From a bacterium (GTDB lineage Bacteria; Actinomycetota; Acidimicrobiia; Acidimicrobiales; CATQHL01): 43,007 nucleotides of DNA. Each line of letters begins with the position of its first letter. Positions within the stretch are counted from its first letter, which is position 1. The stretch covers positions 1 to 43,007 of the forward strand of contig JAPOYM010000098.1 of assembly GCA_026706565.1 (NCBI GenBank). The letters are read 5' to 3'. The notes below the pieces were generated by a model. The model was not told the DNA's origin, searched no databases, and saw only the letters and a list, made by a program, of their open reading frames with translations. This document shows, one piece after another, positions 7,634 to 15,732 of the stretch. The position numbers and the translations under genes were made by a program.

Positions 7634-9364
7634 TCATGTTCGGCGACCTCCTCGCCGCGGCGCGGGACCCCGATCGTGGGTGCCGGTGGCGACCCCGGCG
7701 GCCCGCAGTTCCACCTTGCGCACCTTCTCCGAGGGCGTCTTGGGGAGCGCGGCGACGAAACGCAGGTAGCGCGGGACGGCGAAGTAGGGCAGCCGGCGGT
7801 CGGCGTACTCCCATATCGCCGCGGCGGAGATCTCGACACCCGGCTCGGGCACGATGACGGCCAGCACCTCGTCCTCGCCCGCCTCCTCGTCGGCGGGGAC
7901 GGCGACCACCGCCACCTCGGCCACGGCGGGATGCGCCAGGAGGGCCTGCTCCACCTCGTAGGAGCTGATGTTCTCGCCGCGGCGGCGGATGGCGTCCTTC
8001 AGGCGGTCCACGAAGTAGTACCAGCCGTCGGCATCGCGCCGCAGCCCGTCGCCGGTGTGCCACCAGAGGTTGCGCCAGGCCTCCTGGGTCGCCTCGGGCA
8101 TGTTGTAGTAGCCGACCGACTGCGTCCAGGGACAGCGGGCGCGCACCACGAGCTCGCCCAGCTCGCCGACGGGGACCTCCTCGTCGGTCTCGGGGTCCAC
8201 GAGGCGAACGTCGAACCAGTCGCTGTTGGCGAGGCCGGCGGCGCCGGGGGGACGGTCCTCGCCGTAGGGGCTCAGGATCGCCATGCAGGTCTCGGTCAGC
8301 CCGAACACCTCCACGAACGCCTCGACGCCGAACCGCTGCTTGAACCCCTCGAGAATGCTGGAGGCCGTGGGGGCGGCGAAGATGCAGCGCAGGTCGTTGT
8401 CGGCGTCGTCGGGCCGTGCGGGCTGCTGCCAGACGAAGTCCATCATCACGCCGACGAAGTTGGTGACCGTGGCGCCGCTGTCGCGGATCTGGCGACCCCA
8501 GGCGCGGGCGCTGAACCGCTCCTGCAGGACGTAGCGGGCGCCGGCGATCAACGCCGGATGGGCGGCGAGGAAGTGGCTGTTGCCGTGGAACAACGGCCCG
8601 GCCGACATGTAGGTGTCGGCGTCGCTGAGCCGGGTGAGCGACACGCACTGGTCGGCGAAGAGGTGCATGTGGGCGTGCGGCATCATCACGCCCTTGGACA
8701 GGCCCGTCGTGCCCGAGGTGAAGAAGACCGACGCGAGGTCGGAATGGCGCACGGGGGGCAGTTCGAGGGCGGGCCCGCTCGGGTCGCCCGCTCCGCCGGC
8801 CGGAGAGTCGGGGCCGGGGTTCCCGACCGGGGCGGCCAGCAGTTCCTCCCACTCCGAGACCGCGAATCCCGCCTGTTGCAGGGTCGTGGCGGCGGCGTCC
8901 CGTGCGGCGGCGTCGCCTCCGGCCAGCCAGAAGCGTTCCACGCTGCGCACCGACTCGGCGCTCTCGGCGAAGCGCCCGGCATAGTCCGGATGGGTGACCA
9001 CCATGCGGGGCGTCACGGTTGAGGCCTGATGTTCCAGGAAACTGCCCCGGTAGGCGGTGTTGATGGGGACCTCGGCAATCCCCGCCAGCGAGGATCCCAG
9101 CCAGGCGAGCACGTAGGCCGAGCAGTTCGGCAGCATGATGAGCAGCCTGTCCCCCGGGACGCCCCCCGCCCCGAGCAGGCCGCGGGCGACCCGCTCGGCC
9201 AACTCGAGGGTCTCGGCGTAGGTGTAGGACTCACCGGTGAACGGGACGTCGAGGTAGATGCGATCGCCGTGCGTCTCGGCCCGGTGGCGCAGCACGTCGG
9301 GCGTGTTCCAGCGTCGCCGGTCGGCGAACGTCGGCTGGTAGTGGTCGTAGCTGCGGGGGGCCAT
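7634..9364 (-). CDS. AMP-forming acyl-CoA synthetase (ligase A)
   Basis: A 576-residue member of the ANL superfamily that activates a carboxylic acid as acyl-AMP and then acyl-CoA. The P-loop is FFTSGTTGLSKGV (about residues 215-227). Other motifs are the FGLTETC segment, the WHTGDG hinge aspartate, DRLKDAIRRRGENIS and the catalytic-lysine region LPKTPSEKVRK near the end. The overall form resembles the carnitine/crotonobetaine-CoA ligase branch (PLFHGNSHF, ENISSYEVE), but the substrate is not determined. About 20 extra basic residues follow the catalytic lysine. The gene lies 103 nt downstream of the enoyl-CoA hydratase on the same strand; that gap contains nothing I can identify. A second ligase of the same superfamily is at 15729-17282. 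Confidence 0.88.
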   Translation of the reverse strand: MAPRSYDHYQPTFADRRRWNTPDVLRHRAETHGDRIYLDVPFTGESYTYAETLELAERVARGLLGAGGVPGDRLLIMLPNCSAYVLAWLGSSLAGIAEVPINTAYRGSFLEHQASTVTPRMVVTHPDYAGRFAESAESVRSVERFWLAGGDAAARDAAATTLQQAGFAVSEWEELLAAPVGNPGPDSPAGGAGDPSGPALELPPVRHSDLASVFFTSGTTGLSKGVMMPHAHMHLFADQCVSLTRLSDADTYMSAGPLFHGNSHFLAAHPALIAGARYVLQERFSARAWGRQIRDSGATVTNFVGVMMDFVWQQPARPDDADNDLRCIFAAPTASSILEGFKQRFGVEAFVEVFGLTETCMAILSPYGEDRPPGAAGLANSDWFDVRLVDPETDEEVPVGELGELVVRARCPWTQSVGYYNMPEATQEAWRNLWWHTGDGLRRDADGWYYFVDRLKDAIRRRGENISSYEVEQALLAHPAVAEVAVVAVPADEEAGEDEVLAVIVPEPGVEISAAAIWEYADRRLPYFAVPRYLRFVAALPKTPSEKVRKVELRAAGVATGTHDRGPAPRRGGRRT

Positions 9365-9467
9365 GGGGGTCGGTCTCCGGTGCCTCTCGTCGCCCCGGCG
9401 GCTCAGCGGGGACGTGGTTTCTGGGCTGTTGGTCGCCCGTCGGGCGCCGCGGCGGCCCCGGGCGGGC

Positions 9468-10238
9468 TCAGCGGGAGTCGCGCGGCGGGAACCGCGGTTT
9501 GCGCTTCTCCAGGAAGGCGTTGGCGCCTTCCAGCATGTCGGGCGAGCCGACGGCCTGCATCAGCATCCCCAGGCCGGCCTGCATGTTGTCGCGCAGCTGG
9601 TGCCACCACACGTTCGTGCTGATCTTGGCGATCTCCATGTAGCGCGCCGAGTGGGCGCAGATCTCGGCGCACCAGCGTTCCACCTCGCTGTCCAGCTCGT
9701 CGTGGGGCGCCACGGCGTTGATCCAGCCCAGCTCCAAGGCCTCGGCGGCGCTGTAGGGGCGGCACAGGTAGACCACTTCCTTGGCCTTCTTCTCGCCCAC
9801 GGTCATCGCCAGCAGGTTCGTGCCGCCGAGCACGGGCGCGCTGCCGACCTTCACGCCGGTCTGGCCGAAGCGGGCTCTCTCCGAGGCGATCGCCAGGTCG
9901 CACACCACAACCAGTTCGTTGCCGCCGCCGAAGGCGGGACCGTTCACCGCGGCGATGACGGGCATGGGCGCCGAGCGGATGGCGTCGAAGAGTTCCAGGC
10001 TGCCGGTGAACATGGCCCGCAGTTCCCAGAAGTCCGGCTCGGCCAGGTTCGCCAGGTAGCCGCCCGCGCAGAACGCCCGACCCTCGCCGGTGATCACAGC
10101 GACTCGGGCGTCGGCGTGCTCCCGCAGCCCCGCGATGATCTCGTCGATGGTCGTGCGGTCGTAGGCGTTGAGCCGTTCGGGGCGGTTCAGCCGCAGCCGA
10201 AGCACCTCGTCGCGGCGCTCGGTGATCACGTCGGCCAT
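9468..10238 (-). CDS. Enoyl-CoA hydratase/isomerase family protein
   Basis: A 256-residue crotonase-fold protein acting on acyl-CoA thioesters. The start is ATG 10238, with GGAG about 10 nt upstream; the longer open frame reaching 10463 reads through the repeat region and is not supported. N-terminal LRLNRPERLNAYD and GRAFCAGGYL form the CoA-binding and oxyanion-hole region. PVIAAVNGPAFGGGNELVVVCDLAIAS gives the second oxyanion element. The classical catalytic Glu pair is not obvious: the segment reads GQTGVKVGSAPVLGG where FGxPE and PGxGG are typical. Hydratase activity is therefore uncertain, and isomerase, hydrolase or decarboxylase roles are possible. It probably heads a minus-strand unit with ligase A. 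Confidence 0.85.
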   Translation of the reverse strand: MADVITERRDEVLRLRLNRPERLNAYDRTTIDEIIAGLREHADARVAVITGEGRAFCAGGYLANLAEPDFWELRAMFTGSLELFDAIRSAPMPVIAAVNGPAFGGGNELVVVCDLAIASERARFGQTGVKVGSAPVLGGTNLLAMTVGEKKAKEVVYLCRPYSAAEALELGWINAVAPHDELDSEVERWCAEICAHSARYMEIAKISTNVWWHQLRDNMQAGLGMLMQAVGSPDMLEGANAFLEKRKPRFPPRDSR

Positions 10239-10408
10239 GGTGCTCTCGCTCCTCTCCCCCCGGTGCTCGCCGGGGCGCGCCATTCTGCCAGTGTTGCTCG
10301 CCGCCCCGGGCTCCGTTCTCGATTCAGGGCTCAGAGCATGAGCGGGTAGGCTCTGACCAGGCGCTTCGCAGTCGAATACGGCGGCGCGAATCGTGTCGCC
10401 GGTGCTTG

Positions 10409-10523
10409 GATCCCGGCTTTCGCCGGTGCGACGGGCCGGGGTGTCGGCGGCGTTGCTCAGCAATCACCTAGATTCCGGCGTCCGCCGGTGTGACGGGTCG
10501 GAGCGTCGGCGGTATTGCCCAGC
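10409..10523. repeat. Two tandem copies of a 53-bp intergenic repeat
   Basis: Units at 10409-10461 and 10471-10523 (period 62) agree at about 43 of 53 positions. Each begins GATYCCGG and carries a CCGGN-NN-CGCCGG inverted core. They occupy much of the 353-bp divergent gap between the hydratase and the acyl-CoA dehydrogenase. Apart from these repeats and the dehydrogenase ribosome site, I see no gene and no convincing promoter there. Confidence 0.7.
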
Positions 10524-10591
10524 GGGCCGCTAGGCGCTCGGGGCGAGCCGGCGCGTCGACCCGTCGAGAGATCCAATGAGGAGGCCGGGCC

Positions 10592-11785
10592 GTGGCAGAC
10601 TTCGAGCTTCCCGGGCGTTATCGGGATTTGCGGGAAGAGGCGCTGGCGGTAGCGGCGGCGGTGGGGCCGTTCGCGGTGGAGGCCGACGAGAGCTCGGACC
10701 TGCACCGGCCCACGCTCGAGGCGCTCCGAGCCTCGGGGCTCTGCGACCTGATGGTGCCGGCGGCCTACGGCGGGCGCTTCGAGCGGGTGGACCCGCTGGC
10801 GGTCTGCGTGGTGCGCGAGGTGTTCATGAAGGCTTCGGCGCACCTCGACGCGCTGTTCGCCTTGCAGGGGATCGGCGGCTATGCCGTCTCCCGAGCCGGC
10901 ACGCCCAGCCAGTGCCGCCGGTGGCTGCCGAAGGTGGCCGCGGCCGAGGCCCTGGCGGCGCTGGCGTTGACCGAGCCCGAGGCCGGGTCGGACCTCAAGT
11001 CGATCACCACGGTCCTGCGGCCCGGCGAGGGCGGCGGCCTGGTGCTCGAGGGCCGCAAGTCGTTCATCTCCAACGCCCCGGTGGCGGACTTCTTCACTGC
11101 CCTGGTGCGGGAGCCGGCGCCCGCCGGAGCCCCCGGGGACGTCTACTCGCTGGTGCTGGTGCCGGCGGCGGCCGCGGGGGTGACCGTCTCGCCGTCGCCG
11201 GAGATCATCGCCCCGCATGTGCTCGGAGAGGTGCGTTTCGACGGGGTGCCGCTGGGTGCCGAGCACCGCCTCGGCCCGCCGGGGAGCGGTTTCCGCCACA
11301 CGCTGGCGACGCTGTCGGTGTTCCGCGCCACCGTGGCGGGCGCCGCGGTGGGGCTCATGCAGGGGGCGCTGGAGATCGCCGCCGCGCACACCGCCGAGCG
11401 TCGCCAGTTCGGGCGCCCGCTGGTGCGCCTCGGTCCGGTGGCCGCCCTGCTGGCCGACTCGTGGGCCGAGGTCGAGGCCGGACGCCTGCTGGCCTACCGG
11501 GCCGCCGAGGCCGCCCGAGACGACCCCGCCGGCAGCCTCGACTACTCGTCGCTGGCCAAGCTGGCCGCCACCGAGGCCGCCTGCCGGGTGGTGGACCGCT
11601 GCGTGCAGGTGATGGGCCGCTGGGGGCTCGTCCGGGGTTCCCGCATCGAGCAGTACTACCGCCAGGCCCGGCCCATGCGCATCTACGAGGGCGCCAGCGA
11701 GGTGCTGAGGCTGGGCATCGCCGCCCGGCTCTGTCGGGATATCGTCGGGCCCGCCGAGGCGGCGTCCCCCGAGGCGGCTCGCTGA
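10592..11785 (+). CDS. Acyl-CoA dehydrogenase family protein
   Basis: A 397-residue flavoprotein that introduces a double bond alpha-beta to an acyl-CoA thioester. The start is GTG 10592, with GAGGAGG 7 nt upstream. The N-terminal helical domain is followed by LALTEPEAGSDLKSI (FAD/substrate contact) near residue 130, the beta domain, and the C-terminal helical domain. There ERRQFGRPL and QVMGRWGLVRGSRIEQYYRQARPMRIYEGASEV contain the catalytic base Glu366 in YEG. All expected motifs are present at the usual length. It is the first gene of the plus-strand catabolic operon, followed 31 nt later by the SDR. Chain-length or ring specificity cannot be read. Confidence 0.92.
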   Translation: MADFELPGRYRDLREEALAVAAAVGPFAVEADESSDLHRPTLEALRASGLCDLMVPAAYGGRFERVDPLAVCVVREVFMKASAHLDALFALQGIGGYAVSRAGTPSQCRRWLPKVAAAEALAALALTEPEAGSDLKSITTVLRPGEGGGLVLEGRKSFISNAPVADFFTALVREPAPAGAPGDVYSLVLVPAAAAGVTVSPSPEIIAPHVLGEVRFDGVPLGAEHRLGPPGSGFRHTLATLSVFRATVAGAAVGLMQGALEIAAAHTAERRQFGRPLVRLGPVAALLADSWAEVEAGRLLAYRAAEAARDDPAGSLDYSSLAKLAATEAACRVVDRCVQVMGRWGLVRGSRIEQYYRQARPMRIYEGASEVLRLGIAARLCRDIVGPAEAASPEAAR

Positions 11786-11816
11786 GCGCACGACCGGAGG
11801 AGGCGACGCCGAGCCC

Positions 11817-12569
11817 ATGGACCTGCAGCTGACCGACACCGTGGCCGTCGTCACCGGCGCCAGCCGGGGCTTGGGGCGGGCCGCGGCGCAGGCCCTCGCC
11901 GACGAGGGCGCCCGGGTGGTGGCCGCGGCCCGCTCGACCGGCGACCTCGAGGAGCTGGCCGACGGCTCGGGCGGGCGCATTCACCCCGTGTACTGCGACA
12001 TGCGCCACGCCGGCGAGGCGGCGAGCCTCACAGCCGCGGCGCTCGAACGGTTCGGCCGGCTGGACTGCGTGGTCAACAACGCTGGTATAGCGCCCGCAGG
12101 AACGTTCCTGGAGCAAGACCTCGACGTGCTCGCCGAGGTGGTGGCGGTGAACGTCACCGCGCCCGCCGTGCTGGCGCAAGCCGCCGCCCGACACTTCGTA
12201 GCCGAAGGGGTCGCCGGCGCCATCATCAACATCGGTTCGACGTCCAGCCTCAAGGGCAAGCCGCTGCTGGCGGCCTACAGCGCCTCCAAGGGTGCGCTGG
12301 CCCGCCTCACCGAGGCGCTGGCGGCCGAGTGGGCCCGCTACGGCATCAGGGTGAACATGATCGCACCCGGCGCCTTCGCCACCGAGGCGCAAGCGCAGGT
12401 ATTGGCCGACGAGAAGACGCTCGCCGCTCGCCTGCGCAAGATCCCGATGCGCCGCATGGGCGAACCGGCCGAGTTGGGGCCGCTGGTGTGCTACCTGGCG
12501 TCGCCGCTGTCGGCGTTCGTCACTGGGTCGTGTTTCGTGATCGACGGCGGCGAGGTGTCCAAACTCTGA
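11817..12569 (+). CDS. Short-chain dehydrogenase/reductase (FabG-like)
   Basis: A 250-residue classical SDR that oxidises or reduces a hydroxyl or keto group with NAD(P). The cofactor loop is TGASRGLG (residues 13-20) and NNAG is at 87-90. The catalytic Ser141, Tyr154 and Lys158 (YSASK) have the usual spacing. RVNMIAPGAF and the C-terminal VTGSCFVIDGG are typical. The residue after the second strand (AARS, residue 38-40) suggests NADP as much as NAD. A GGAGGAG site precedes ATG 11817. Between acyl-CoA dehydrogenase and later genes it would fit a 3-hydroxyacyl-CoA or ring alcohol dehydrogenase step. Confidence 0.9.
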   Translation: MDLQLTDTVAVVTGASRGLGRAAAQALADEGARVVAAARSTGDLEELADGSGGRIHPVYCDMRHAGEAASLTAAALERFGRLDCVVNNAGIAPAGTFLEQDLDVLAEVVAVNVTAPAVLAQAAARHFVAEGVAGAIINIGSTSSLKGKPLLAAYSASKGALARLTEALAAEWARYGIRVNMIAPGAFATEAQAQVLADEKTLAARLRKIPMRRMGEPAELGPLVCYLASPLSAFVTGSCFVIDGGEVSKL

Positions 12570-12641
12570 CCGGCCGCTGTGGCCGGGTGTCCGCAGGCGG
12601 ACGCCTCGACGAACCGCTTCCCGTCACTCCGAGGAGGTCCC

Positions 12642-13382
12642 ATGCAAGCTGAGCCCGCCACTGCGACCGGCGCCGACCGGGGCGCCCTGGGCAGCGCCGC
12701 CTTGGCGAGCGGCCAGATCGACGCCGTCTCGCCCAAGTTCGCCGAAGGTCTCGCCCGGGTGCGCGAAGTGACCGACACCGACGGCGCCTGCCCCGCCTGG
12801 GCGAAGGCCCTGTACATGGCGGCTGCGGCGGCGGTGAAGGGCCACCGGCGCATGCTCACCGCGCAGATGGAGCGGTCGCGCAGCCTGGGCCTCGGGATCG
12901 AGGCGGCCCGCGGCGCCGCCCTGACGGTGCTGATCTCCCGCGGCGAGGCCGTCTACGCCACCTTCAACGCGGCCATCGACGAAGTGTTCGGCCACACCCT
13001 CGGGCCGCCCGACGCCGCGGCCTGCGAGTACCCGATCGACCGCCAAGGGTGCCTCGACTACTTCGAGGACTACTTCGGGTTCGTGCCCGACTACGTGGAG
13101 CTCATGGCCGACGACGCCCCCCGCGCGCTCGAGGGCTACGTGCTGATGCGGGAGTGGTCCCTAGCGGAGAACGTGCTCGGCGCCGGCCACGCCGAGTTGC
13201 TGCTGCTGACCATCAACGCGGCGGAGTTCTCGTCGCGGTTCGTACACGTCCACGCCAACGGCGCCCGCCGGGCGGGGTGCAGCGAAGCGCAGATCGTCGA
13301 GGCGGTCGTCTGCGCCATCCCCGTCTCCGGGGTGGCGTCGTGGCTGCCGGGCGCCGACGGCATCATGGAGGGCCGCCCGTGA
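12642..13382 (+). CDS. Carboxymuconolactone decarboxylase/AhpD-like protein without CxxC
   Basis: A 246-residue helical protein of the CMD/AhpD type. ATG 12642 follows a GAGGAGG site by 4 nt; the longer frame from 12579 has no such site. Two similar helical units are visible: residues around AKALYMAAAAAVKGHRRML with AARGAALTVLISRGEAVYATFN, and HAELLLLTINAAEFSSRFVHVHANGARRAGCSEAQIVEAVVCAIPVSGV. The redox CxxC of AhpD is absent from both, so it is unlikely to be a peroxidase and may be a decarboxylase, lactone enzyme or non-catalytic protein. Its stop overlaps the amidohydrolase start (GTGA), pointing to coupled synthesis. Confidence 0.75.
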   Translation: MQAEPATATGADRGALGSAALASGQIDAVSPKFAEGLARVREVTDTDGACPAWAKALYMAAAAAVKGHRRMLTAQMERSRSLGLGIEAARGAALTVLISRGEAVYATFNAAIDEVFGHTLGPPDAAACEYPIDRQGCLDYFEDYFGFVPDYVELMADDAPRALEGYVLMREWSLAENVLGAGHAELLLLTINAAEFSSRFVHVHANGARRAGCSEAQIVEAVVCAIPVSGVASWLPGADGIMEGRP

Positions 13383-14395
13383 GCGCCGCCGGCGGCCTCA
13401 TCGACGTACACGGCCACATCGTGCTGGAAGGGTCGATGGGCCGGGCGGGCGCCTGCGGCCCCGAGATCGGCCGCCACCCCGACGGCAGCCCGTGGTTCCG
13501 GGTCGGCAACTACCGGCTCGACGGCGTGGCCTACCGAGGGTCGCTGTTCATCGACGTGGACATGCGCCTCGCCGCCATGGACGCCGCGGGCATCAGGGTG
13601 CAGGCGCTGTCGCCGAACCCCCTCACCTACCTGCACTTCATCGACGCAGCCGCCGCGGTGGACTTCTGCCGGGCACACAACGACAGCCTGGCCGAGGTGG
13701 TGGCCGCCCATCCCGACCGCTTCGTGGGCCTCGGCGCCCTGCCCATGCAGGACATCGAGGCGGCCTGCGCCGAACTGCACCGCATCGTTGCCGACCTCGG
13801 GCTGCTCGGCGGCTACGTCGGCACCGACTTCGGGACGCCCCTGGACGCGCCCGCGATGGATGCGCTGTACGAGTCCTGCACCGAACTGGACGTGCCGCTG
13901 TTCCTGCATCCGACCCAGTCGGGCATCGACGGCCCGCTGCTGGACGGGCGCCTGCGCCGCTGGGACCTGGACCTCGTGCTGGAGTACTCCCTTGAGGAGG
14001 CGCTCGCGGCGGCGACGCTGATCTTCGGCGGGGTGCTGCGCCGCCACCCGGCGCTCGACGTGTGCCTCAGCCACGGGGGCGGGTCGCTGGCCCTGGCCTC
14101 CTCGAAGCTGGCGAAGCTGGCCGAGCGGCGGCCCGCCTCCCCGGAGTGGCTGAAACCCGAAGGCGTCTTCGGCCGCCAGCTCGACCGTCTCTGGTTCGAC
14201 TGCCACGTCACCGGGGCGCGCGAGTTCGCCTTCGTCACCGGCGCCCTGGGGACCGACCGGCTCGTGTACGGCACCAACTTCGGAGGCTGGGACCGGGGCG
14301 CCGGGCCCGACGTAGCCGACGTGGCCGACGCGCTCAACGACAATGCGGCCCGGCTCCTGCGGTTGGCCCAGCGGGTGCCCCGCCTGCTGAGCTAG
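13379..14395 (+). CDS. Amidohydrolase-2 (ACMSD-like) family metal-dependent hydrolase/decarboxylase
   Basis: A 338-residue TIM-barrel protein of the Amidohydro_2 family (ACMSD, gamma-resorcylate decarboxylase and 4-oxalomesaconate hydratase relatives). GTG 13379 overlaps the preceding stop. The metal motif is DVHGH (His11, His13). Other expected ligands are His177 (LFLHPTQ) and His232 (LSHGGG). The final conserved Asp, normally in G-S/T-D, is Asn300 here (YGTNFGG). That could alter or abolish metal-dependent catalysis, or Asp305 may substitute. FVGLGALPMQDIEAA is typical of the decarboxylase branch. In this operon a decarboxylation or ring hydrolysis is plausible. Confidence 0.85.
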   Translation: MSAAGGLIDVHGHIVLEGSMGRAGACGPEIGRHPDGSPWFRVGNYRLDGVAYRGSLFIDVDMRLAAMDAAGIRVQALSPNPLTYLHFIDAAAAVDFCRAHNDSLAEVVAAHPDRFVGLGALPMQDIEAACAELHRIVADLGLLGGYVGTDFGTPLDAPAMDALYESCTELDVPLFLHPTQSGIDGPLLDGRLRRWDLDLVLEYSLEEALAAATLIFGGVLRRHPALDVCLSHGGGSLALASSKLAKLAERRPASPEWLKPEGVFGRQLDRLWFDCHVTGAREFAFVTGALGTDRLVYGTNFGGWDRGAGPDVADVADALNDNAARLLRLAQRVPRLLS

Positions 14396-14426
14396 CCGCC
14401 GGTCCCGACCGCACAAGGAGCCGATC

Positions 14427-15299
14427 ATGGTCACAGAGGCGCCCCTGCTGGCGAACGAGGCGGATCACCCCCAGGAGGTCATCGCCACCCACGGCGACCG
14501 GCGGATCGTGGTCATGGACTCGGCCCGCTACGTGGACGCCCGCAACCGCGGCAGCGACGTGGTGGTGGCCGCCTCGTACCTGGGGGTGCTGCCCGCCCGG
14601 CTGATGGCGCCGCAGAAGCCCCGGGCGGTCATCGGCCACGACGGCGCCGTGGGCATGGACGGGGCGGGCATCGCCGGGCTCTGGTACCTCGAGGCGCTCG
14701 GCATCCCCGCCGCCACCGCCTCGGCGGCATCCTCGGAGTTGGGCAACGGCAGGGACCAGTACGCCTGCGGGGTGATTAGCCGGCTCAACATCTACGCCGA
14801 GCGCTGCGGCGTGACCGAGGGGATGACGGTGACCGAGGCCGCCCGGCTGCTGGCCTGCCACGACCCGGCTGGCGAGGTGGAGGTGGGCACGAAGATCCGC
14901 CGCGAGGTGATGGCCACTTCGCCCACCGGGCGGGAGTTGGTAGTGACCGACTCCATTGTGTTCGCCCAGCCAGCCGACTCCGCCAACGTGCTGGTCACCG
15001 CGGGCCACACCGGGCGCAGCGGCGCCGGCTTCCTGCTGGAGGTGTCGCCGCACGGCTTCATCTGCGCCGATGGGGGCCGCGCCAAGAACGACTCCGGCAT
15101 CGCCGGCCTGGCCGTCGTGGAGCAGCACGGCCTCGCCGGCGGCTCCTTCGACGCTTGGACGGCGCCCATCGGCGACGCCTTCAAGGCGTACGAGATCGGC
15201 AAGGTCGGCGCCTGCAACCGCTTGGCGGCGGCCCGGGGCGTCGAGGTGGGGATGGCGGTCTCGGACGCCGCCGCGGCGCTCCTGATGCACGAGGACTGA
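14427..15299 (+). CDS. Unrecognised protein with two tandem homologous halves (copy B)
   Basis: A 290-residue paralogue of the protein at 6608-7486, sharing GVLPAR, AGLWYLEAL-x-IPAA, NVLVTAGHTGRS, GFICxDGGR and RGVEVGMA. It has the same internal duplication: IVVMDS...EAARLL repeats as LVVTDS...DAAAALL. ATG 14427 follows AAGGAG. I do not recognise the family. The conserved polar positions (DS, GHTGRS, DGG and the GV-x-x-GM turn) suggest an enzyme or ligand-binding protein rather than a structural repeat. It sits between the amidohydrolase and DUF35 genes, 7 nt before the latter, so it is very likely part of the pathway. Cytoplasmic; no signal peptide. Confidence 0.75.
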   Translation: MVTEAPLLANEADHPQEVIATHGDRRIVVMDSARYVDARNRGSDVVVAASYLGVLPARLMAPQKPRAVIGHDGAVGMDGAGIAGLWYLEALGIPAATASAASSELGNGRDQYACGVISRLNIYAERCGVTEGMTVTEAARLLACHDPAGEVEVGTKIRREVMATSPTGRELVVTDSIVFAQPADSANVLVTAGHTGRSGAGFLLEVSPHGFICADGGRAKNDSGIAGLAVVEQHGLAGGSFDAWTAPIGDAFKAYEIGKVGACNRLAAARGVEVGMAVSDAAAALLMHED

Positions 15300-15306
15300 G
15301 CCGCCG

Positions 15307-15732
15307 ATGCAGCCGCCGGACCGCGCCGACCGCGAGCTGACCGGCGAGTTCTGGGCGGGCGTGGACCGCGGCGAACTGCTGCGGCCCGTCTGCGGGCGCT
15401 GCGGGCGGAGCTTCTTCTGCCCCCAGGTGGTCTGCCCCCACTGCGCCGGCGCGCAGTGGAGCTACGAGCCGAGCGCCGGGCTCGGGGTGGTCTACAGCTT
15501 CACGGTGGTGCATCGGCCTCCCGAGCCGGCCTTCGAGGCGCCTTACGTGCTGGCCATCGTGGACGTGGCCGAGGGCTGGTCGCTGCTGACGTGGATCGTG
15601 GACTGCCCGGCCGACGAGGTGCGGATCGGGATGCAGGTGCAGGTGCGATTCGTGCCCGGACCCGACAGGGCGCTGCTGCCGGCGTTCGCGCCGCGCCCCG
15701 AATCCGCCGGTGCCGGCGAGGCGGCGGCATGA
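15307..15732 (+). CDS. DUF35 zinc-ribbon/OB-fold acyl-CoA-associated protein
   Basis: A 141-residue protein with an N-terminal helix, a zinc ribbon (Cys29, Cys32, Cys43, Cys46) and an OB-fold (GVVYSFTVVHRPP, then PYVLAIVDVAEGWSLLTWIV). DUF35 proteins are known partners of thiolase-like enzymes, for example in the Ltp2 aldolase complex of steroid side-chain breakdown and in HMG-CoA and acetoacetyl-CoA assemblies of archaea. The matching thiolase-like protein is two genes downstream, so a complex with it is the likely role. The stop overlaps the start of ligase B (ATGA). Confidence 0.88.
   Translation: MQPPDRADRELTGEFWAGVDRGELLRPVCGRCGRSFFCPQVVCPHCAGAQWSYEPSAGLGVVYSFTVVHRPPEPAFEAPYVLAIVDVAEGWSLLTWIVDCPADEVRIGMQVQVRFVPGPDRALLPAFAPRPESAGAGEAAA

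Noticed and set aside
9468-10463. A 331-residue enoyl-CoA hydratase starting at 10463.
   Set aside because: The extra N-terminus is translation of the intergenic repeat. ATG 10238 has a ribosome site and matches family length.
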